Source: Notospermus geniculatus
Lineage: Eukaryota; Nemertea; Pilidiophora; Heteronemertea; Lineidae
NCBI GenBank assembly: GCA_002633025.1
Contig: NMRB01001091.1
Span: 97,411 to 161,410 of the forward strand
Direction of reading: 5' to 3'
Length of the DNA: 64,000 nt
Positions within the stretch are counted from its first letter, which is position 1. Each line of letters starts with the position of its first letter. Under the pieces are notes generated by a model that was not told where the DNA came from, made no database searches, and saw only the letters and a list, made by a program, of their open reading frames with translations. A program made the translations under genes and the position numbers. Below are positions 1 to 12,154 of this stretch, piece after piece.

Positions 1-731
1 ATTGTGAAATCTGGGCCAGTAGGTCAATCCTAACATTACACCATAGTGTTTTCTTAACTTGCACCCTTGAGTACTTGAGCCATTTGGATCTTTGCTGTTT
101 CCTCTGTACATGACCTGATTAACCTGGAAGGAAATGACACATTGAATGGCCTAAAATGGCAGTACACGTAGTTACCCTAGTTTTCCACAATTTCATCCAT
201 TGGGGACAGTTTATGCATGTATATCTACATGTTGTGTACGCTAAGATATTTTTATTGTAAATCATCTGTTACATGTAGAGTTGGTTGATAACCAGTACTC
301 TTGTCAGACAGAGCCCTGCTAAGCTCTGGAAACATTTTAACAGAATAGGTGTTATGATAGTGATATAGAGATCGAAATAAATAATGAAATAATAAGAATA
401 AAATAGAGGTCCCACTGTTCTGTCTGGAGTAGGCTCAATGGAATGGGACACTTGACTGTTGTTAGAAGCCACCTGTTAGTGCTCCTAGATACTAGAACCA
501 GAACATCACAAAAATTTGGCGTCGTTGACATACATGTAAGCCATGACCTCCATCATATGTCATTATGGATGACGTTGTCGTTGTGATGTGCACGTCTCTG
601 TGATGTCAAATTTCCTGATGCTCTAAGACCGCTAACTGGTCGTGGCCTCTGACAGCAGTAAAATCTCCTATTGACACTCCGTTTCCGTCAACTACATTGG
701 CTACAACACACTGTGATTCATTTTTTCACAG
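1..731 (+). other. Upstream PAK intron
   Basis: No exon is recognisable here. The stretch ends in a pyrimidine tract and acceptor TTTTTTCACAG at 721-731. It contains one dispersed repeat (466-680). Confidence 0.6.
466..680. repeat. Dispersed intronic repeat (second copy 2083-2225)
   Basis: Two diverged copies of one sequence lie in two PAK introns. Both run from a GCCACC start through TGTCATTATGGATGA to a GACATCAAA/GATGTCAAA and GCAGTAAARTCT end. Nothing coding is seen in either. Confidence 0.6.
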
Positions 732-3700
732 AAAAGCCGAACAGAGCGAGAACCCTGATGCTGTGCTGAACGCCCTGAAGACATATGCCAAGTCTATCAA
801 ACAGAAAGATTCAAAGTATATGGTTAATCAGACGATATGTTCCATTGATGAAGAAGATGAGTACACTGGTCTCCCGGTGTCGGAGCCTGCCACGCCTTCT
901 GTTGATGGTAAGTGAAACAATTCTACGTCATTGGCAACAGTGCCAGATGCTTTGTCGTGTGTGCCAGTCAGTCTTGTGGATTGCATTCATTGGGTCGCGA
1001 AGTGGCTTGTCCTACATTTTGACTGGCACTGTTGCACACAATTCAGTCGAGATTTTCATGTAGTGCTACAGGGAGAGACCACATTCAGCTTTAGAAATGG
1101 TTACCCTACAATTAAACCCAAATATGTTTTACAGTCATGATTCTTCTGTCGCTCTCGTACGCTTCGAAAAATCATGTTGTTTGGTCGGTTTTCGTGGAAA
1201 CCAATATTCCCTGCATTTCAGGGTTGAAAGGTGTACTGTCCTCGTTCTTTCAACATGTCCCTTCCCTGAAATCACAATACATTGTATCCACATACACATA
1301 TGATGAGATGAACACATGCAGGTTCTATTGTATGCAGTTGGCCAACATTTACTTCCTGATATTTTCATTGTATTACATGTAATTTAGGTCATTATGTCAT
1401 TTGTAATATCCACCTATTTTACATGTACTTGAAAATTACAACTGGATAATTGACGGCTGATTATTCTGTTACCAGATCCAGGAAGTTATCAGGGTCTGGT
1501 CATGTAATGATGTAATAAAATTCAGGGGTCAACAACCTTGTTCCAGAAACTCAAAAATGTCTGGATAACGTAATGCCAAAGGACCCATTTTGCATCCAGA
1601 CATGGCAAATGTAAATTTTCTCAAACTGATACCCGGTAGCCAAAATGAGAAACGAAGAACTGGTACCGGTAGTTCAATCCCATAATGATATCAAGCAACC
1701 ATAAACAATATGTTGGGTGTTCTACTTGATTATTGCCTATCTTTACATTGTCCATCACTGATCAGTGATCTACAACTCGCGTGCATAAACCTGGCCACAC
1801 CACACATGCAGCATGTAAGGCTTTTCCCTTGAACTTGATCTCCCGAAGTTCTCTGCTGTTATTCCCTCTCCTTACTCTAACTTCAGTTAATCTTTGTGTT
1901 TTGCAGACAAAGTTGGTCCAGTTGGAGGTGATGCAGATTTCAAGTTTGCTGATGATGAAGCAACATCACAAAAAACAGTTAGTATTCTACGAAAAGTTTT
2001 GTCCATATCTTGGCCAAAGATGACAACATCTCTGCAACATCTTGGAAGATTTGAATAACATGGGAAACTTCACTGCTCTTCGAGGCCACCACCAGTGAGC
2101 GTTCCTAGAACTGGAATTCAGTGTCACAGGCGTAGGCCACAGCATCATGTCATTATGGATGATGGTGTGGCTTGTACTTCTTCTCTGTGACATCAAACTC
2201 TGTGACGGCAGTAAAGTCTTCCATTCCTGCATGTCAAGAAAATGATCCTCATTTATTTCTTCCTCATTACTGCTGAGTGAAAAATTGGAAGTTTCAAAGT
2301 TCCGGTTCTGGTGGCAATCTTTTGCAGTCCCATTCACAAGCAGATAATCTCATTACAATTTCTGCTCTCTTTATAGTCTGATGCCAACCACAAAAAAGGG
2401 ACAGTGGACGATGACCTCAACAATCTCGAGAATGACATAGGAAAGATGAAAACAGAAGAATCAGAGGACAAACCAGAGAGACGACAGAGAAAATCGACAA
2501 AGAAAAAGATGTCTGAAGAAGAGATACTGGCAGCGTTAGATTCAATAACTGATTCCGAAGACCCGATGAAGGTCTATAAAATTGGCAAGAAAGTTGGATC
2601 TGGGTGAGATATTGTCACATTCTAAGACCGAGGATCCATAGGCTGTACTCTTGTTCCGTGGACTCAAGCCATTAGGACAGTGAGACCTGGCCTTGTGTCC
2701 TTTGGGAACAGCCAGTATTAAACAAATCAAAGATTCATTCTCTCTGTGATGTGTCACAAGGAAACATGCCACAAGGGAACAGCCTACGGATTCACAGACT
2801 TATGGCCAGAGGATCAGTTATCCAATTGCGTTTTACTTTTAGTTGGCATTCTTGGTTCCAAAGGATGTCATCATGTCAACACAGATGAGTCCCGCAAGAC
2901 ATGTCATTTGGACAATGTAACTTGAGTGGTCATGGATATCTTGAATTGTCTTCATTTGAGCCACTGCCAGTTGGAAACTTTTCCATTGACGACACTGATC
3001 ATGCTGTAGTTCAATTCTGTTCAGGGCTCATGTTTCCAATTGTTGATGATGTGACATGCTCCTTCAAGTGCAAGTGACTCTCATTGGGTAATTCACCATT
3101 GTTGGAGTCTGTAGGACTTGCACTCAGAGGAATGACACAGTTGCCAATGGCCGAGTTGCCCATAGACAGCCAACTTGTGTGAGAAAACCCTCGCATGGAA
3201 TGGCGACTTTCATCACATCCCGACCTGTGCCAGCAAAATGAGTCGGAATGCACTGGAAAGAAGACTCAGGATGACACCACAGAACAACTACAGAAATTGA
3301 CAGAGTCAAATTTCACAATACTGAAATCAACAATCTGTTGGTGCACTTTAGGTCTTCTTCTCTGTGCATTCCGACTCATTTTGCTGACACGGGTCGCAAT
3401 CACATATCGCAGAAATTATACATGTACATGTACTTCTGAGACTCATTACTCTGAAATCCTTCATGAATTTTGTTTTCTTTCTCCCTCACTGCACTGTGAA
3501 AGTTCAGAAGAGAACTTTGCATTATCTGTCATTTCCGGCCTATTTTAAACAATACAATATCAATTTCCAGAGCTTCAGGCACGGTTCATATGGCAACGAA
3601 CAAATCAACAGGGGAACCGGTCGCCATCAAAATGATGGACTTGAAGAACCAGCCAAAGAAAGAATTGATATAACTGATTCCGAAGACCCGATGAAGGTCT

Positions 3701-6123
3701 ATAAAATTGGCAAGAAAGTTGGATCTGGGTGAGATATTGTCACATTCTAAGACCGAGGATCCGTAGGCTGTACTCTTGTTCCGTGGACTCAAGCCATTAG
3801 GACAGTGAGACCTGGCCTTGTGTCCTTTGGGAACAGCCAGTATTAAACAAATCAAAGATTCATTGTCTCTGTGATGTGTCACAAGGAAACATGCCACAAG
3901 GGAACAGCCTACGGATTCACTGACTTATGGCCAGAGGATCAGTTTTCCAATTGCGTTTTACTTTTAGTTGGCATTCTTGGTTCTAAAGGATGTCATCATG
4001 TCAACACAGATGAGTCCCGCAAGACATGTCATTTGCACAATGTAACTTTAGTGGTCATGGATTAGTCATGGATGTCTTGAATTGTCTTCATTTGAGCCAC
4101 TGCCAGTTGAAAACTTTTCCATTGACGACACTGATCATGCTGTAGTTCAGTTCTGTTCAGGGCTCATGTTTCCAATTGTTGATGATGTGACATGCTCCTT
4201 CAAGTGCAAGTGACTCTCATTGGGGAATTCACCATTGTTGGAGTCTGTAAGACTTGCACTAAGACAAATGACACAGTTGCCAATGGCCAAGTTGCCCATA
4301 GACAGCCAACTTGTGTGAGAAAACCCTCACATGGAATGGCAACTTTCATCACATATGTGACCCGTGCCAGCAAAATGAGTTGGAATGCATGGGAAAGAAG
4401 ACTGAAGATGACACCAGAGAACAACTCTTGAAATTGACAGAGTCCAATTTCCCAATGGCCAGACACTGAAATCAGCAATCCGTTGGTGCATCTTGGATCT
4501 TCTTCTCTGTGCATTCTGACTCATTTTGCTGGCACGGGTCACATATTGCAGGAAGTATATGTGTACTTCCGAGCTCATTATTCTGAAATCCTTCATGATT
4601 TTTGTTTTCTTTCTCCCTCACTGTACTGTGAAAGTTCAGAAGAGAACTTTGCATTATCTGTCATTTCCGGCCTATTTTAAACAATACAATATCAATTTCC
4701 AGAGCTTCTGGCACGGTGCATATGGCAACAAACAAATCAACAGGGGAACCAGTCGCCATCAAAATGATGGACTTGAAGAACCAGCCAAAGAAAGAATTGA
4801 TCATCACTGAAATACAAGTGATGAAGGAACATGTCCACCCTAACGTTGTCAACTACTTGAATAGTTACCTCGTCGACGAAGAGCTTTGGGTAGTTATGGA
4901 GTATCTTGAAGGTGGCGCTCTGACGGATGTTGTCACAGAGACTGTGATGAGTGAGGGACTGATGGCCGCAGTCGTGCAGGAGTGTGTCAAAGCGTTGAAG
5001 TTCTTGCATGCACGCAATATCATCCATCGTGATATTAAGAGCGATAACGTTCTCTTGGGAATTAATGGCCATGTGAAGTTGACGGACTTTGGTTTCTGTG
5101 CACAGATTGCATCTGATGCAAGTAAACGGAACACGATGGTCGGAACGCCGTACTGGATGGCTCCAGAGGTTGTTGCGAGGTGAGTAGTCTGTCCAGTCCG
5201 TCATTCCACACTCGTCGTACAATGCTCATCAATGCTGCAAACTTCTGATTGGTCTACAAAGTACAAGGGAGTGTATCATGTAGTCTATCACGCTGGCTGC
5301 TGTGAAAATAAACTTATGCTGTATATGCTGACCAGGCTTCATTAGTGTATCATAGTACTGTACATGGGAAAACAAGAGCTCTGTGGAGAAAATGAGCCAT
5401 TTCATGAAGGATGTTTTGGGGCCGAATACTAGAAGCTTCATTAACTGTAAGGTTTACCTTCGAGTGTTGTTTGCAGGACAGAATTCAAAAGTTTCAGGTG
5501 GACCTTAGAGTTAAGGAGGCTTCTAGTATAGGCATAAGACTTGCCTGCATGGAACTTGGGCGAATACATGGAACATTCCTGTGCATTCCCTCAAGTTGCA
5601 CATGGTTAACACCCTTATGAGTATGGCCTAATGAAGCGTCCTTTGTTTCATAGCTTTGTACGCACTCGACAGGGTAGACTAATGACTACCAGGGACTTTA
5701 GATCTGATGGTATTGGAGATGACTTTTTAAATCCCTTGTTTACAGCCAGTGTTAGGTTGTATCTTGTAAAATGTCTTATTTCCTCTTTTTTACTGTTCCA
5801 GGAAGCATTATGACAAGAAGGTGGATATTTGGAGTCTTGGCATAATGATTATCGAAATGATGTATGGAGAACCACCGTACATGAACGAAACCCCACTTAA
5901 AGCCCTCTATCTTATCGCAACGCATGGAAAACCACAAATAAAGGACCCAGAGAAATATTCGGATGATCTGTTGTCATTTATTGACAGATGTTTGGAAGTT
6001 AACATTGAAAAACGGGCCTCGGCCGCAGAACTTGAAAAGCATCCTTTCTTATTGAAGGCATCACCGCTGCATAAATTAAAACCGCTCATAGCTGTTGCAA
6101 AGGAGCAGTTAGCAAAGGACTGA
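732..6123 (+). CDS. PAK: p21-activated kinase (group I PAK-like), 3' part, five exons
   Basis: Serine/threonine kinase that acts downstream of Rac/Cdc42 in cytoskeletal signalling. Exons that join in frame: 732-907, 1907-1977, 2377-2603, 4703-5179, 5802-6123, each with AG/GT borders, giving 423 residues to a TGA stop. The N-terminal CRIB/autoinhibitory part lies before the window. Residues 1-140 are the acidic linker, including a region like the vertebrate PAK linker ([12 protein letters not shown]). The kinase domain runs from about 147: glycine loop GKKVGSGASG, VAIK lysine K178, helix-C E194, HRDIKSDN with D268, DFG D286, activation loop [15 protein letters not shown] with the threonine that PAKs phosphorylate, then DIWSLGIM. 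All catalytic residues are present. A tandem duplication inside the intron before 4703 adds a chimeric exon; skipping it (2603 joined to 4703) keeps the frame. Family assignment is firm; which PAK paralogue is not resolved. Confidence 0.93.
908..1906 (+). other. PAK intron
   Basis: Begins with the donor GTAAGT and ends with the acceptor TTTTGCAG. No conserved coding segment or clear mobile element is visible. Confidence 0.7.
3222..3395. repeat. Foldback element in PAK intron (copy at 4359-4540)
   Basis: Inverted arms 3222-3265 and 3352-3395 match over about 44 bases and share the core CAGCAAAATGAGTCGGAATG. The element was duplicated with the intron, so a second, slightly diverged copy lies at 4359-4540. 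Confidence 0.8.
3571..3728 (+). pseudogene. Chimeric duplicate PAK exon with immediate stop
   Basis: A second copy of the start of the kinase exon (glycine loop to KKELI) has a good acceptor (TTTCCAG at 3564-3570). At 3669/3670 it is joined to the tail of the preceding exon, including that exon's donor at 3729. In the kinase reading frame the first codon after KKELI is TAA (3671-3673). Including this exon would therefore cut the protein just after the VAIK lysine region. It arose from the tandem duplication and is either skipped, used as a poison exon, or an assembly product. Confidence 0.8.
5180..5801 (+). other. PAK intron within the kinase domain
   Basis: Starts GTGAGT after the MAPEVVA codons and ends TTCCAG before [11 protein letters not shown]. 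The phase is kept (AG plus G makes Arg). Nothing coding is seen inside. Confidence 0.8.
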
Positions 6124-9100
6124 TCGGTGTGGACGGTGCCATATTTGGGGGGGGGCTGTACTGTTCATTGTGAGGGACTGATCATTACATGTACAGTGTT
6201 GTCTCTAACTTCTGTATCAGGTGGGTAAATACAGTTTACACGTGGGCAATTTGTTGAGAAAGGTAGAAGTTACTGTGAAAGTCTTGGAAGTCGTCTCAGC
6301 TGAGCAAAAAGGTCTTCTCTGCCAGGTTATTTACCCGCCTGAAGACTTGGAGACAACCCTGCACTGTGTAGATGCTTAGCCATGGAGACTTAGTGTGTGT
6401 AACTGCTGCTGTAAATGGTAAACTAAGAGAAGTACCTAAGATGTAGGCCTACCTGTAAGAGGCATTCTGTAATATTTGTAGACGCTGACGTAACTGGTCA
6501 TGGAGGGGAAATGTCAGGTTTGGTTATCTGTTCCATTCCGCCGGACTCTATTTCTACCCAGAAAATTACACAAGAAATTAACAAACCTTTTCATAGTGTA
6601 TTGAAGATTCTTATTGCGCAAGTTAATGGTACTGATATTGTTGGGAAGTATGATGAATATTATAAGTCAAAAGTATGCAGTAGATGCTATTACTTCCTTT
6701 TCCCATACCAACGCATAGTAAGGCTCTGTACAAAACTGAAGTAAAAGCATTTACTGGACATTTATTCACACTACCCACAGTCTGAGTATTAGCCAGATTT
6801 ATGAAGATAAAGCATTTGGAATGGTTTGTAGATAAATATATATTTTTGTATATGTTTAAAGAGATATACATTGTATTGATCAGAGTAGACACAATTAGCA
6901 TCGTTTCAAATGGTTTTTTGAGCGATGTCTGGTGCTGTATGGGAAATGGTGGTCTTCCATTTTTAGCTCATCAGTGAGAGCTCTTACAATGGTGCAGTGT
7001 CCGTTGTCCATTAGCAATACCAAAGGGCACGTTTCGCAACCGCTGGGTGTTCTGAAAACAGAGAGGAAAGCCTATTTCAAAAATAATCAAACATTGGATA
7101 AACAACAGAGCTCAGTTCAGCCAAGTGCAAATTGAGATAGAGCATTAATCCAGGGATAAAGCTAAAAATGTTCAAAGGTGGGGAGATTTCTTCTCCCTGG
7201 CTACAGGTGCGTCAGTTTAGTCTGTGGAGAGGCTTGGGCATTGTCAGAAACTTCCTTCGGGCCGTAGAGTGGATACCTAAGACGGTAGGCAGCCTGGTGA
7301 AATCGGCTTGATATAGGAGGAAGCTTGCAATGATGAGTTCAGGTCTTTCGATTATATTTCAATATTGATGTAACTCCTTTTGGGGGTGCAGTGAAAATAT
7401 AATAGAAAGACCTTTCATCATTGGAAGTTTCAGCGAGGTTTGAGTAGGTGAAGTAACTCATTCAGTCATCATTCAAAGCTCCCTCCTGATATACATGTGT
7501 TGCTACACATATATATCAATCATGACCCCAATGAGGAAACCAGGTGAGGGGTGGAATTGGATAGGGACTGGGACATGGAACTGTGTTAGAAACAATACAG
7601 ATCCATGTGTATCTGTTGATACTCCGAATGCTTCTACCAAGCAGGTCCCAGCACAAGTTGCTTATAGCCGCGGAGTGCACGGAGTGCATGGCGTTGGTAG
7701 CGTCGAGATGTTGGCTCCAAACACTTCTCATGCCTATTGGGTTTAGGGCGGACTCACGGATAAGTTTAATGGGATAGCCCCATGACAATGTCCAGTGCCT
7801 TAGACAAACTGCAGAAGAAATACTTCCTCACATTTGACATGCACAAAATTTGGTCATAATCAAGAGCCATTAGTTGCTCCACCGTTGTCGAGTTTTTGGC
7901 ATGATTTTTCTATTGCATATTTCTTGTGCTCATAATTAAAGTACATTTTGTACACTTGTTGTTAGAGGGCAGAGAAAGGGAAAAATCCTCTCCCCTCCCA
8001 AGCTCTTCCTCTGTGATTTTCAGATTTTTATATGCCTGCCTCCAGTAGGAGGCGTAGTTAAACGTTTCAAATACTTGTGATTAGAATCAGACCGGGTTTG
8101 ATGATAATTTTTGATGTTTGAATTTGTACCATTCCATTTGATACCATTTTGATACTATCCTTTGGGTTCACTTCCAAATTCCGTATTTTTACCCATGTTT
8201 TGTACTGTTGTTTATGCAACAAGAGAATTTTCTTTTGCTGCACTGTGATACTGATACCCACCTTTTAGATACATATAATTGTGTAAATCATATTTAGATC
8301 ATGTGATTGCAAGCTGCAATTTGAGGGGCCTGTAAAAGGACATTGTGGTTGCCGGGTACACCCCTTTTGTTGCCTGACACATTGGCGGGTACAATCCAGA
8401 GGATTTTTGTATAACAATCCAGTAAATGACAGTCTCCAAATCTTGTTTTGACAGGCACAAAACAAACTGTGTCTGACACTTTGTCAGATTCCTTTCAAAA
8501 CACTGTCTTGCAGCTTGTGACTGAAATGTTCTAAAGGTGTAAAAAAGTCAAGTTGCAATCCATACCAACAGCAACATGCTCTGTAAACACAGCTGTCATT
8601 CTAATTGTGAATTTCTGTCTTTCTTATGCTCGGTCAAGTCTTCATGGACTCAACCACAGAATATGGTACATGTACGTAAGGGTGGACAGGGTGATGCTGT
8701 ACTTCCCTTCATTGCTGCGTTTAAAAAAGAATGAGCCATTTTAGTCTTGTGATTTTGTGTACGAAAAAAAGTTCATTATTGGAATGGCAGCTGTGGTAAA
8801 TGGATTGAAGTTCTTTCTGATGAAGGTGCTTCTCCATAGTGGGGTTTTGTTTGCTCTTTGAGGGTAAACTTTAAGTGGAATCTCCATGAATGTGTAGATA
8901 TTTAGCTTGTTCGATTGACTTGCGCTGCGCTTGGGGAAGGTGGGATATCATGCCTTGTGGTGCATGCGCAGTGAGTACAAGTAAACAAATGGTGTCGCTC
9001 ACTTGAGCCAGGCGCGAGTTCTCACTGAGATGTCTGTATGTTTGCAGCTCATACTTAGATGGTATTTATGAAGTAGGAATTGTCAAAAGACTTGACCGAT

Positions 9101-10850
9101 TATGTAAGGATGTAGGCATATACCCATTATTAATAGTGCTCGTAGGGATGCAACAGTTGCATGCTGTTGTGGCGAGTTTTTGCAACTGCCTGCTTAGGCC
9201 TACGACAACATTTAGGGAGGATTCCTTCCATTGTTAAAGCTCCTTCCTTGAGTTAGATCTAACTCAAGTAATAGGTGAACTATCATTTTGTTGTAGGCCT
9301 AAACAGGCTGTTGTGAAAACCCACTAGTGGCAATGGACACATTTGTGTGGCAGTCTAGGAAAACCCGGCGGATGTCACTGAATGATCAACAATGGCTGTC
9401 AGATTGCTTGTGCATTGATCTATAGGCCTAGGTACTCTTTACCTGTGATGTAGTACATGTTAGCTATTGAAATGTGTGGTTTCACCAAGGCCATTAACAC
9501 TTTCCTTAAATGTGACATCCGCCGGGTTTTCCTAGACTGCCACACATTTGTTTGTCCCCATCTCCTTAACCTTTCGAAGTCCAGTCTCACCTTGAGGCAA
9601 GAGGCCTTAATGGGAGACTTATTTAGTTTAGTACTAGCAGACTTGTTATTTATGCACGCCATCTCGAATACGGCTGAAGTTGCAGTGGTAGACTGCTACT
9701 ATCCCTGTTCTGCGGAGTTCTTTGGCCGATTTTGGCTCTGATGCTCACTGAAGTTGGTGATCAGTATTTCCTTGAAAAGAAACAGACTTCAAAGGGTTGA
9801 ACTCAGTGGTAGCATTAAGGATTTTTTTTCATGAGTCCATTTTTTTCAAGTGGACTCTTTTTGCGTCAGATTGCTTGAAAATGAGGAGTCCAAATTCGAT
9901 TCCCATGAGTCCAACTAAATGGACTCTTTTGCAGGGAAGACCAGCAAATATGAAGAGATATGTTGACAGTGCGCGTGGTAACGCAGAGACGGCGTCAATA
10001 GGCCTAAGGGGGCGTTTTTTTCCTCATAGATCCTAAAAATTCATACGGCCATATTGGCACGGACGTTTTTCAATTGCAAGAATGAAAAAATTAGGCGTCT
10101 TACGTTGCGTCCTGAATATCTCAGGAGGACGTTTTTGCAGGAAACTTTTTTTCTCAATTTGCGTCTGAAGTTGATTTCATGCGTCCAGGGACGCATGGAC
10201 GCACCTTAACGCGATCCCTGGTTGAACTGAGATGGTGACTTAAGCATCCATTACTTTGAATCAAGTGTTGGTGATGTCAAGTATCTAATCAGGATAGGCA
10301 AGTCAAACCTCTTTACAACATGCATTGTACTCTGATAACCCGTATAACAACCCGTATAACATTAATACCCTTACGAAGTACTGGGTACTGTTCCTCGGAT
10401 CCCATCAGTCTACTAGACTTTCTAGACTACCAGTAGTTCAAATGAATTGTACCCTGGTTACAACATTCTTTGGATATATATTACCATTTTCCTTAGTCCA
10501 TGAGGTATATTGTAAAGAGGTTTGACTGTACTATGTAGACAGTTAGTTATATATTCTTGAACTTCATGTCGGCCTTGTTCCAAGCTGAAAAGTAGATAGA
10601 TTGACCAGTAACAGCTCATATTTCCCCAATAGCATTACCGTAGTTGTATTTGACAGGTATTGTTTTATACACTTGTAATCTGGTTATGCATGTATGTTGC
10701 ATCCATGAAGTAGATTAAGATTAAATAAAACATTATGATAGATAAAATGGTGTTCTTTCATGTCGGGAGACATACCATAACATCACCGTGCTTAAACCTT
10801 TTTTGGCCTCGGTCGAGAGCTGCCACACAAAATGAAACTCACATAAAACA
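6124..10850 (+). other. 3' flank of PAK, non-coding
   Basis: No conserved open frame. A canonical AATAAA at 10724-10729 could end a long 3' UTR, but that is only a possibility. Foldback structures lie at about 7316-7490, 9170-9326, 9338-9552 and 10303-10525 (17-base arms around GTCAAACCTCTTTACAA). A stretch at 9820-10220 repeats GAGTCCA/TGGACTC and GACGTTTTT words. Confidence 0.5.
9338..9552. repeat. Foldback element, GGCAGTCTAGG family
   Basis: Arms of about 38 bases (9341-9378 and 9512-9549) are nearly perfect inverted copies around GGCAGTCTAGGAAAACCCGG. The loop contains GTCAGATTGCTTGTGCATTG. A second copy at about 52160-52617 is split by a SINE at the corresponding loop position. Confidence 0.85.
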
Positions 10851-11066
10851 GTTCCGCATGAGCGCACGCGAATAACCCCAAAGTGCTAAAAAATGGCACT
10901 TTTTAAGACTTGGGGTTATTCGCGTGCGCTCATGCGGAACTAATGGGAAAGCACAAAAATGATGAAATTTAAAACGGTTCCGCATGAGCGCACGCGAATA
11001 ACCCCAAAGTGCTAAAAAATGGCATTTTTTAAGACTTGGGGTTATTCGCATGCGCTCATGCGGAAC
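10851..11066. repeat. 126-bp hairpin satellite, left block (two monomers)
   Basis: Monomers start at 10851 and 10977. Each is a hairpin with about 30-base arms (GTTCCGCATGAGCGCACGCG and its complement) around AAGTGCTAAAAAATGGCA, followed by a 35-base spacer rich in AAAAATGATG. The array is cut by an N run at 11092. Confidence 0.95.
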
Positions 11067-11091
11067 AAATGGGAAAGCACAAAAATGATGC

Positions 11092-11138
11092 NNNNNNNNN
11101 NNNNNNNNNNNNNNNNNNNNNNNNNNNNNNNNNNNNNN
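11092..11138. other. Assembly gap (47 N)
   Basis: Run of N between hairpin monomers and the AT-rich array. The true length is unknown. Confidence 0.99.
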
Positions 11139-11800
11139 ATTGAATTTGAAATTGAATTTTAAATTCAATTTCAAATCTAATTTAAAATCCAACTTCAAAT
11201 CCAATTCCAAATTCAAATCCAATGTCAAATTCAATTTCAATTTCAAATTCAATTTCAAATTCAATTTCAAATTCAATTTCAAATTCGAATTCAATTTCGA
11301 ATTGAATTTCAAATTGAAATTTCAAATTGAATTTCAAATTGAATTTCAAATTGAATTTCAAATTCAATTTTAAATTCAATTTCAAATCCAATTTCAAATC
11401 CAACTTCAAATCCAATTCCAAATTCAAATCCAATGTCAAATTCAATTTCAAATTCAATTTCAAATTGGAATTCAATAAATTTCAAATTGAATTTCAAATT
11501 GAAATTTCAAATTGAATTTCAAATTGAAGTTCAAATTCAATTTCAAATCCAAATTCAAATCCAATTTCAAATTTAGGCCTAATTCAAATTCAGATTTAAT
11601 TCAATTTCCAATTTAATTTTTAATTCAATTTCAGATTCAATTTGAAATTCAACTTCAAATCCAATTCCAAATCCAATTTCAAATCCAAATTCAAATCCAA
11701 TTTCACAATTTAATTCAATTTCAAAATCAATTTGAAATTGAATTTCAAATTCAATTTCAAATTCAATTTCAGAGTCAATTTCAAATTCAATTTCAAATTC
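11139..11800. repeat. AT-rich 12-bp-word satellite, CAATTTCAAATT orientation
   Basis: Degenerate tandem copies of a 12-base word (CAATTTCAAATT and one-base variants such as CCAATTTCAAAT). The array is low complexity and yields repetitive open frames in several phases; these are not genes. Confidence 0.95.
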
Positions 11801-11829
11801 AAAAAGCAAAAATGGTAAAATTTAAAATG

Positions 11830-12150
11830 GTTCCGCATGAGCGCACGCGAATAACCCTAAAGTGCTAAAAAATGGCATGTTTTAAGACTTGGGGTTATTC
11901 GCGTGCGCTCATGCGGAACCAATGGGAAAAAGCAAAAATGGTAAAATTCAAAATGGTTCCGCATGAGCGCACGCGAATAACCCTAAAGTGCTAAAAAATG
12001 GCATTTTTTAAGACTTGGGGTTATTCGCGTGCGCTCATGCGGAACCAATGGGAAAAAGCAAAAATGGTAAAATTTAAAATGGTTCCGCATGAGCGCACGC
12101 GAATAACCCTAAAGTGCTAAAAAATGGGACTTTTAGGACTTGTGGAACCA
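11830..12150. repeat. 126-bp hairpin satellite, middle block
   Basis: Monomers begin at 11830, 11955 and 12081, so the period is 125-126 bases. The last is deleted internally and lacks most of its right arm. The block sits between AT-rich arrays of opposite orientation, so the arrays on either side could pair with each other. Confidence 0.93.
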
Positions 12151-12154
12151 ATGG

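Larger units (their letters stand above)
2545..4801 (+). repeat. 1.13-kb intragenic tandem duplication in PAK
   Basis: Bases 2545-3669 and 3670-4801 are two adjacent copies, nearly identical, with scattered substitutions and small indels (for example an extra short repeat near 4062-4072). Each copy runs from the last part of the linker exon through the intron into the first part of the kinase exon. The junction shows two or three bases of microhomology. There is no N run at the junction. Confidence 0.9.

Noticed and set aside
4737-5222. 161-aa open frame on the minus strand
   Set aside because: It is antisense to the PAK kinase exon; the plus strand has all the kinase motifs.
9797-10036. 79-aa open frame with many Ser/Pro
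   Set aside because: It is built on repeated GAGTCCA/TGGACTC words with no conserved motif.
10851-12150. CRISPR-like array of regular hairpin repeats
   Set aside because: The genome is eukaryotic, the spacers are the same in every unit, and the monomers are satellite DNA.
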